Under the pieces are notes generated by a model, which was not told the DNA's origin, searched no databases, and saw only the letters and a list, made by a program, of their open reading frames with translations. Position numbers and translations under genes: made by a program. A stretch of DNA of 8,940 nucleotides from Phycisphaerae bacterium (GTDB lineage: Bacteria > Planctomycetota > Phycisphaerae > UBA1845), in NCBI GenBank assembly GCA_028277545.1, contig JANQGB010001020.1, forward strand, positions 1 to 8,940, written 5' to 3'. This document shows positions 1 to 5,577 of this stretch, in pieces; positions within the stretch are counted from its first letter, which is position 1, and each line of letters begins with the position of its first letter.

Positions 1-3000
1 ACCCTGTAATCACCGTTAAGGTCCGATGCCGGAGACAGGTCGACATGATCGAGTAAACCGTCGTTGTCCGTATCGGGATTCAGCGGGTCGGTGCAGCCAC
101 CGCGCACCTCCGCGAAATCCGACAACGTGTCGCCGTCCGTGTCCCGTTGATAGGCGTCGGTGAAGATCTGGAACATCTCGTCCACGTCAAACAGGCCATC
201 CTCATCATCGTCATCATCGACTGCGTTCGGCCTGCCATCGTTGTCGAAATCTCCATCCGGGTCGAACAGGATTACGTCGCTACAGACGCCGGACTCAAGA
301 TTCTGCGTCGAGTCGACGTATTGCACCCAAAGGGTGTGGTAGCGCGGCCCGGTCGTGGCCCCGAGGTCGGCGATGACCAGGTCGTTGAGCGGAAGCGCAA
401 CCAGGGGCTCAGTGCCATCGATCGGCGTATTCGAAAGCCGATAGGTGTCGGCGGTCGGCGGCGGATCCAGCACGGCCAGCACGCTTGTCCGATCCGTCTG
501 GGCAGCGTCGTGGTTGATCGAGACAGACCCGAGGAACTGCACCGGGTTGGGACGCGGGACGCCGGTGAAAATCCGTGACCGGGCCGAGATCGCTCCGCCC
601 ACACCGACTGCTTCGAGCTGGTACCTATACTCGAACAACGGTGTCAGACCGGTGTCGTAGTAGAACCGTTGTTCCAGCTCCGGTCCGGACAGTGTGGCGA
701 TCAGACTGAGCTGCCCCGAATTACCAGGACTGTCGCGGAAGATCCGCAAGCTCTGGTATTCGGGATGGAGCGGGAAGTGCAGGCGATTGGAGTTAGGGAG
801 GATCAGTTCCGAATAATCCAGGCAATGGGCCGTACCGAGCACGACAGGTCCAGCGGGCATGGGCAGTGCATCGTCAGCCGGATCGTTGAGACAGCGGCCG
901 TGCGCGACCTCGGAGCCGTCAGCCTCACCGCCGTTGTCGGTATCGGGATCAAAGGGATGTCCGCCGTTTTCGAACTCCTGGAGATGAGTGAGTTCATCGT
1001 TGTCGGGATCCAGGCTTGCGTCGTTCACGAAAGGGTTCGTGCCGTAGAACACTTCCCACGGATCCGGCAGCAGATCCAGGTCGATGTCGTCCTGCGAGGT
1101 ATTACTGATGGCCACCTGGAACGCCGCCCGGTCCAGACGGCGGAACGCGTTCGGAGCCGGAGGCGCAATCGAGGCCTCGTAAGCGACGAGGTAGGTACCG
1201 CGTACACCGCCGGGATTAGGGTTGAGCGGGTCGTCATTGGCCGCGCCGAAGAGCGTTCCCGCTATCTGCGTGTCGCGGAAAACTGCCCCGTATACGCCGT
1301 CATCTGCTGCACCGTCATTATGGGCGCCGTCGTCCAACAAGACAGTCGGACCGCATCCGACGGTATCGTCGGGGCGCGTAACGGTTGCCGCAACTATCGC
1401 ATCGGTGACGGGGCCGTTCTCATCGTGCAGGATGGCCAGCAGTTGGACCGGCACGCCCTGCTCGAAGTTGCCGAAAAAGTCAGGCAAGGCCAGGGCGCCG
1501 CCAGTGCCGATCTGCGAAACCTCGGTCATCAGTCGGACTCCGCTCGTAGGCCGCCCCAGCACGCCGACTATGTAGGGCACGTCGCTGGCGCCCGCTACGG
1601 TCAACTCCACCGTCCAGTCGCCACCGGAGATCGAGTCATCCATGTGGGCCACGTAATGCGTAGCCTCCTGCATTATCTCTGCGTCGGCCCCCGTGACCTC
1701 TACCCCTTGAGGATCGCGCAATGTCACGGTCGGCGCCGCCGCGCCAGTCGGCCAGTTCACGAAGAAGACTGCATCCTCTACATCCGTATCGAGTATCTCG
1801 AGCCCAACGCTCGTCTTCTGACTGCCCGCCGCAGCTCCACTGGCAAAAGCCAGCCGCTCCAGCCCCCGCGCCTGCTGCAAGGCCAGCATATAGCCGTCCG
1901 CCAGCGAGTTGGCGAGTTCGTCGCTGGGGGCAAACCCGCCTCCGCCAATGGTGACATCGACATAGGTGTAATCACCGTCGGTCGTGTCGGCGATCTCCTG
2001 CATCAGGTCCTGGTTGGCCTCGGGTCCGAAGGCAATGGCCGTAACGTAGGTGTCGGTGTCGACGATGCGATCGCGCATCGCGTCACCCTCGTCGCTCCCC
2101 GCACCGCAGCTAAGCGACAGGTCCCAGAACCTGGTCTCGTTCTCTTCGCCGTCTGAGAGCAGCACCATGACGTCTCGGTTGTCTGTGAGCGCGCCGAATC
2201 CGTCGAACTCGTCCTGGGCGTCCCACATGCCGTCGCCGATCGACGTCCAGCCACTGGGCGACAGAGGCGCCAGCGCGTTCTTGATCGCAGTGCGTTTGCC
2301 GCCGGTGGCCAGGCCGAGATCGACCGCGGTCGTCGCATCGTCGGTACACGACGTCTCGTCGCCGTTGAACCACACGAAACCCACCCGCTCTTCGCTACCC
2401 ACCGCGTCGACATACAGTGACGCGGCGTTCTTGGCCGCTGACAGCTTGCTCTCCCCGGTGTCGGGGTACTGCATGCTGCCCGACCGGTCGAGCACGATCA
2501 TATGGTTGATGGTCAGGTCGCCGAACTCAACCGAGTCCGCACTCGCGAAAGTGCTGAACGGATCGTCACCGCACAGGGATACCTCCAGATCGTAGACCCC
2601 GTCCGCCGGCGCCGGTTCCGGCTGCACAACCAGCCAGTACTCTCCGCCCACGTAGTGCGACGCCACTACAGTGGCGACGTCTGCGCCGATCGTGACGACG
2701 AAGTCCTCCGATGTAAGCCCCTTGACCGAGCGCTGTCCGATACCCTCCGGCGTCAACTCCTCCGGTCCCAGAATCAGCAGCCGCACCAGAATCGGATTCG
2801 GATCGAGCGCCGGCCCGGCGTGCTCAGGCTTCTCGCTGGTGGGGCGAACGATGGTAGTGGTGAAGATCCCAGCCCCCAGTTTGATCTCAAAATCGGCACC
2901 GACATCCAACCCGGTGACAATCAGAGCGACGCGCGAATACTCGTTGAAGACGTTTGAGAGGACAGTGCCGGTGAAGTCTCGACCGCGAGATTTCGTTACG

Positions 3001-4157
3001 GTGCTGACCCACTCCGGATCGCCAGGATCCGCCCCGGGCCGCACACCGATCAGCGCCCACCCGATGTCCTCAGGCGACTCACCCGAGAAGCCGACGGCCT
3101 CGCAGGTGCTGACCAGCGGTGGAAAGAGTTCGTATAGCCTGATGGCATACTCGGGTACGTCGCCATTCCGCGTCTGGGGCAGGGCCGGCATGTTGAAGAC
3201 CTCGGTCCGCTTGAGGTCCGAGTAGAGCTGGATCGGTCCCGGCCCAACGACCTCGTCCACGAACCGAAAGCGGTCAGGGTCATCGAGCGCGCTCACGTCA
3301 AACTCGCGAGTGTAGCAGGCCACTGCGAAATCCAGCCACATCTTGTTGAGCGATCCGCCCCCCGCATCGCTGATCGCCTCATCGAGGGCCGCGACGAAAT
3401 CGAAAACGTCCGTGTCGTTCGCGATGTCGGTCACCTTTTGCCAATACTGCCGGAGAAAGTCCACGCCGCGGTCGGGCTCAAACTGGAGGCTGCCCAGTCG
3501 CTCGCAAAAATAGCTAAACGGCAGGCAGGCCTCGTAGGCGACGTCAAACAGAGACTTGTTCTTTGTCAACCAGCCGCTGGCGTCGCCGTGGAAAGTGTTC
3601 GCTGGATCCTTCTCCGCGAAATAACGGTCGTCCAGGCACCGAGCGGAACCCTCGAACACCCAGCCGAAGAGGGAGAAACCGCTGGCCTGGCTGGCCACGC
3701 TGCCGTACCGGTACTGAATGGCGTGGAACAATTCGTGCGGCAGGATACGCTCTACCTGATCCTGGCTGCAGCGCACCTTGAGCGAGTTCAGGGCCGTACA
3801 GTTGCCACCCCCGTCGTAGATGCCACTGTCCTGCACATCGATGTCTATCTTCAGGTTGGCATCGGACAGCGTGGTGAACCACGGCTGCTCGAAGTTCCAG
3901 GCAGTCTGGTGCCGGCTGAAGGAGAACTGCAGGACTTCGATCACTGTGTCGATGGCGGTGGCACTCACCGCATCGACGATCGCGCCGCAGTTCACGCTGC
4001 CTTCGTCGTAATGTACCGTCCAATCGAGATCGCCGATCGTGACCTGCGCCGTGTCGTTCAGATCGGTGGTCGAGCAGTCTGCCGCGAAGAGCGAAGATAC
4101 CGTGAAGTGAGAGGTGACACCGAGCAACACGATCGAGCACACCAAGGCACGCATCAT
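1..4157 (-). CDS. Secreted HEXXH metallopeptidase-like / VWA / calcium-repeat mosaic protein, 3' end beyond window
   Basis: I translated one open frame from ATG 4157 to the left edge: 1385 codons, no stop, the same frame at each point checked. Residues 1-26 form a signal peptide (MMR, hydrophobic core, cut near LFAA/D). Residues 27 to about 370 look like a zinc metallopeptidase: HELFH at 141-145, then FEGSA with E169 as likely third ligand, a gluzincin-like layout resembling MXAN_6640-type proteins. A beta-rich stretch to about 545 precedes a VWA domain (about 550-755) with a complete MIDAS: D557-x-S-x-S561, T638, D669. An Ig/Fn3-like part follows, with a DDGxxxDGxxDDGVYG motif near 942-957. 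Asp-rich thrombospondin-3-like runs occupy 1023-1083 and 1299-1385, separated by another Fn3-like region. At least 15 cysteines in the exported part suggest disulfides. Substrate is unknown. The C-terminal anchor or sorting signal is not visible. The fold assignments come from motif recognition, not a search. Confidence 0.9.
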   Translation of the reverse strand, partial: MMRALVCSIVLLGVTSHFTVSSLFAADCSTTDLNDTAQVTIGDLDWTVHYDEGSVNCGAIVDAVSATAIDTVIEVLQFSFSRHQTAWNFEQPWFTTLSDANLKIDIDVQDSGIYDGGGNCTALNSLKVRCSQDQVERILPHELFHAIQYRYGSVASQASGFSLFGWVFEGSARCLDDRYFAEKDPANTFHGDASGWLTKNKSLFDVAYEACLPFSYFCERLGSLQFEPDRGVDFLRQYWQKVTDIANDTDVFDFVAALDEAISDAGGGSLNKMWLDFAVACYTREFDVSALDDPDRFRFVDEVVGPGPIQLYSDLKRTEVFNMPALPQTRNGDVPEYAIRLYELFPPLVSTCEAVGFSGESPEDIGWALIGVRPGADPGDPEWVSTVTKSRGRDFTGTVLSNVFNEYSRVALIVTGLDVGADFEIKLGAGIFTTTIVRPTSEKPEHAGPALDPNPILVRLLILGPEELTPEGIGQRSVKGLTSEDFVVTIGADVATVVASHYVGGEYWLVVQPEPAPADGVYDLEVSLCGDDPFSTFASADSVEFGDLTINHMIVLDRSGSMQYPDTGESKLSAAKNAASLYVDAVGSEERVGFVWFNGDETSCTDDATTAVDLGLATGGKRTAIKNALAPLSPSGWTSIGDGMWDAQDEFDGFGALTDNRDVMVLLSDGEENETRFWDLSLSCGAGSDEGDAMRDRIVDTDTYVTAIAFGPEANQDLMQEIADTTDGDYTYVDVTIGGGGFAPSDELANSLADGYMLALQQARGLERLAFASGAAAGSQKTSVGLEILDTDVEDAVFFVNWPTGAAAPTVTLRDPQGVEVTGADAEIMQEATHYVAHMDDSISGGDWTVELTVAGASDVPYIVGVLGRPTSGVRLMTEVSQIGTGGALALPDFFGNFEQGVPVQLLAILHDENGPVTDAIVAATVTRPDDTVGCGPTVLLDDGAHNDGAADDGVYGAVFRDTQIAGTLFGAANDDPLNPNPGGVRGTYLVAYEASIAPPAPNAFRRLDRAAFQVAISNTSQDDIDLDLLPDPWEVFYGTNPFVNDASLDPDNDELTHLQEFENGGHPFDPDTDNGGEADGSEVAHGRCLNDPADDALPMPAGPVVLGTAHCLDYSELILPNSNRLHFPLHPEYQSLRIFRDSPGNSGQLSLIATLSGPELEQRFYYDTGLTPLFEYRYQLEAVGVGGAISARSRIFTGVPRPNPVQFLGSVSINHDAAQTDRTSVLAVLDPPPTADTYRLSNTPIDGTEPLVALPLNDLVIADLGATTGPRYHTLWVQYVDSTQNLESGVCSDVILFDPDGDFDNDGRPNAVDDDDDEDGLFDVDEMFQIFTDAYQRDTDGDTLSDFAEVRGGCTDPLNPDTDNDGLLDHVDLSPASDLNGDYR
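198..218 (-). repeat. Short GAT/GAC codon run encoding an Asp tract
   Basis: Seven codons encode D1314-D1320 as DDDDDED, inside the second calcium-binding block of the large secreted protein. On the plus strand it appears as a short catcat/cgtcat trinucleotide tract. Such a tract could vary in length by slippage in steps of three without breaking the frame, though the mix of GAT and GAC makes this less likely. Confidence 0.6.
3723..3737 (-). other. HEXXH zinc-binding motif codons
   Basis: These codons encode HELFH (residues 141-145), followed by AIQYRYG. The two histidines would bind zinc and E142 would act as general base. E169 in WVFEGSA, 24 residues after the second histidine, is the candidate third ligand. 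The HELFHAIQY...EGSA pattern is what families of secreted bacterial zincins show. The assignment is by motif only. Confidence 0.7.
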
Positions 4158-4164
4158 ACTTTGG

Positions 4165-4172
4165 TCCTCCTT
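4165..4172 (-). promoter_or_regulatory. Shine-Dalgarno site of the metallopeptidase/VWA gene
   Basis: On the minus strand this reads AAGGAGGA and ends 7 bases before the ATG at 4157. It fixes that start. A second in-frame ATG follows immediately at 4154, but the spacing favours the first. Confidence 0.85.
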
Positions 4173-4269
4173 AGATCCCCGGCGCATGGCTGTCGAATGC
4201 AGCCTGGTTTGAGTTCCGACAGGCCGTCCTGCGACCTCGCGCCTGTCACCCAATTAGCCTGTCCACTGA

Positions 4270-4293
4270 GTTGGCCCAACCACCACTATAGTG
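4270..4293. promoter_or_regulatory. Pair of short palindromes upstream of the secreted protein gene
   Basis: GTTGGCCCAAC (4270-4280) has 5-base arms around one central base. CACTATAGTG (4284-4293) is a perfect 10-base palindrome. They lie 113-136 bases upstream of the ATG at 4157. The second contains TATAGT on the minus strand, a near match to a -10 box, but no fitting -35 box stands 16-18 bases upstream. They could be operator half-sites or chance. Confidence 0.2.
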
Positions 4294-4399
4294 CCTGCCG
4301 CCTGCGCCTTTGACAGAAAATTCCGGACAGAACGTTAGAGTAAACGGCCCGGCGCACCGGTCCAGCACCGAGCGCGAACCGCGCGATCGTGAGCGGGTA

Positions 4400-4627
4400 A
4401 TGACACACTTGCTATACCCTGTCTTCGTATATGTCCCCGCGATGCGCTTTGTGCGTATGGATCTGACACGCGACGAGGAACAGTTGCTCGTAAGCGCCGC
4501 GAGTACGAATCAGATCTTTCATACCGTACTGGACCCTGAACACCCGGGCATGGATCATTTTATACCTTCGCATGCCCAATACGCCCGACGGGGAGGTTTG
4601 CCCGGCGAACGACGATCTGAACGTTAG
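4400..4627 (+). CDS. Doubtful small ORF, 75 codons, unknown
   Basis: This is the only plus-strand frame in the intergenic gap that starts with ATG and has a fairly mixed, non-arginine-rich composition (MTHLLYPVFVYVPAMRFV at the start, ending GERRSER). No domain was recognised. The sequence ahead of the ATG (GAGCGGGTA) is a poor ribosome site. Third codon positions are only slightly over half G or C, unlike the strongly GC-biased neighbouring genes. Most likely it is non-coding. Confidence 0.12.
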   Translation: MTHLLYPVFVYVPAMRFVRMDLTRDEEQLLVSAASTNQIFHTVLDPEHPGMDHFIPSHAQYARRGGLPGERRSER

Positions 4628-4746
4628 TGGCGAGTCGAGTAAGGACCCTGGCGATGCGGACTGCTGACTGCGACTTCGGTGGACCTCTCGGACGTGGGCA
4701 GGCACGCGGGCCTCGGCGTCTGATTATTCCGGAGACGTCAACCTCC

Positions 4747-4778
4747 CCCCGGCTTGTCGGGGTGAGCGTTGCGCTCAC
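4747..4778. repeat. Two adjacent hairpins downstream of the cyclotransferase-like gene
   Basis: CCCCG (4747-4751) pairs with CGGGG (4758-4762) around a 6-base loop. GTGAGCG (4762-4768) pairs with CGCTCAC (4772-4778) around TTG. They share base 4762, so they would compete. No T-run follows on either strand, so they are not classic intrinsic terminators. They lie about 110 bases past the stop of the minus-strand gene at 4888. Confidence 0.4.
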
Positions 4779-4854
4779 TGGGATGGTCAGTGCCATAAAC
4801 ACGCAGGGAGGCTGGCTGCTGTTCGCGGCACAGATGACTCTCCCTGATCCGGGC

Positions 4855-4883
4855 AGGCGGTGGCGATGTGGCTCTGGCCGCCT
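4855..4883 (-). terminator. Weak hairpin right after the cyclotransferase-like stop codon
   Basis: AGGCGG (4855-4860) pairs with CCGCCT (4878-4883), with a loop of 17 bases and little inner pairing. It begins 4 bases beyond the TGA at 4888-4890 in the direction of transcription. There is no T-run, so the terminator reading rests on position alone. Confidence 0.2.
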
Positions 4884-4887
4884 CCGC

Positions 4888-5346
4888 TCAAGTCTTGAAG
4901 CTCTCGATGTGGTCGATATACCAATCTGGAAACCCGTACGCCCGCCCCGGCACGGAGATGCGACTGACGTAATCGTTGTCGGCCTGGGCGTCTGGCAGGT
5001 GGTGAGCGATGTACGTCAAAGCCGGGCGGTAAGCCGGTGGCGTGTCGTCGCCAAGGTCGGTTTCAACCAGGACTGCCTCAGGGAGGTACACGCCCCCGAG
5101 CACATGTTCGGCGTGTTGATACAGGCGAACGAGGGCGTCGTGGTGCGCGAGGCAAATGATACCGTAGGTTACCGCATGACTGGCTGGGACGATGTTGGCC
5201 AGCGGGCGAATGCGAAGCTCGTAACCTGGAAGCCGGGCAACGGAGAGCCGGTCCGGCGTCAGGTCGACCTCGGCCAGTACGTCTCTGTTGATGTACGAAC
5301 CGTAGAAGAATACGTACACCGGGTGCGTAGAATGCGGGTCACTCAT
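4888..5346 (-). CDS. Gamma-glutamylcyclotransferase/AIG2-fold protein
   Basis: The 152-residue product has no signal peptide or membrane segment, so it is likely cytosolic. The start was set at ATG 5346 because the fold begins at once (VYVFFYGSYIN, residues 10-20). The frame stays open further upstream, but that part is arginine-rich and unlike the family. Y15-G16-S17 forms the substrate-loop motif of this fold (YGS). The family's catalytic glutamate normally sits shortly before a conserved Tyr. Here E80 in HAEHVLGGVY fits that spacing, with E90 in LPEAV as the alternative. The C-terminus, FPDWYIDHIESF, resembles a bacterial subgroup annotated only as cyclotransferase-like. Known members release 5-oxoproline from gamma-glutamyl peptides or amines, but the substrate here cannot be told. 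There is no strong ribosome site before the ATG. It sits 231 bases after the phosphoesterase stop on the same strand. Confidence 0.85.
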   Translation of the reverse strand: MSDPHSTHPVYVFFYGSYINRDVLAEVDLTPDRLSVARLPGYELRIRPLANIVPASHAVTYGIICLAHHDALVRLYQHAEHVLGGVYLPEAVLVETDLGDDTPPAYRPALTYIAHHLPDAQADNDYVSRISVPGRAYGFPDWYIDHIESFKT

Positions 5347-5388
5347 AATGGAGTATCGTAGCAGCAGAGCCGGGCGCGTTCGAGCCCG

Positions 5389-5440
5389 TTGATCCTCAAG
5401 ACGTCGGGTGAGGCCTGCCCTTGATCCTCCGGACGACGTC
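5389..5440. repeat. Tandem TTGATCCTC repeat with overlapping inverted repeat
   Basis: TTGATCCTC occurs at 5389-5397 and again at 5421-5429, 32 bases apart, about three helical turns. Both copies are followed by two bases and then GACG. Overlapping them, GACGTCG (5400-5406) pairs with CGACGTC (5434-5440), with an inner GAGG/CCTC match. The block lies 43-94 bases upstream of the cyclotransferase-like start. It could be a protein-binding site or an RNA hairpin in the gap between the two genes. Confidence 0.35.
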
Positions 5441-5577
5441 ACCTTCCGAGACGTTCTTGAGTACGGCTTCCGTGGCAAGCGGCACCGCGGGCGGCCAGCA
5501 ACGCTTGGCAGCAACCGGCACGTTCCAGGAGTACGACCGGCGGCCGAGCGACCTGCGAAACGACGCCCCAAGAGGGC

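Larger units (their letters stand above)
4158..4887. other. 730-base intergenic region without a convincing gene
   Basis: This stretch separates the cyclotransferase-like gene from the large secreted protein gene. Several short open frames exist on both strands, but none has a recognisable domain, good ribosome site or typical codon use. It holds two adjacent hairpins near 4747-4778, a weak hairpin just after the cyclotransferase stop, and two small palindromes at 4270-4293 upstream of the secreted protein gene. I found no convincing -35/-10 pair for the downstream gene. Confidence 0.6.

Noticed and set aside
669..2156. 495-codon open frame on the plus strand
   Set aside because: It lies wholly antisense to the secreted VWA protein, whose minus-strand frame gives coherent domains. 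The plus-strand product has no motif and is the usual GC-rich shadow.
3438..4313. 291-codon open frame on the plus strand
   Set aside because: It is antisense to the HEXXH domain and signal peptide of the minus-strand gene, with no ribosome site or recognisable domain.
4310..4341. TTGACA at 4310-4315 as a plus-strand -35 box
   Set aside because: No acceptable -10 hexamer lies 16-18 bases downstream, and there is no supported plus-strand gene for it to serve.
4330..4627. GAACGTTAG repeated at 4330-4338 and 4619-4627
   Set aside because: A single 9-base match within about 750 bases is expected by chance roughly once, and neither copy sits in a meaningful context.
5371..5388. tRNA T-arm-like sequence (GTTCGAGCCC)
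   Set aside because: The loop is 8 bases rather than 7, and no acceptor, D or anticodon arms can be built around it.
5396..5520. Short minus-strand frame ending EGDVVRRIKGRPHPTS before a TGA at 5396-5398
   Set aside because: It looks protein-like at its end but has only about 39 codons from a GTG, no ribosome site and no recognised family. It is too weak to call.
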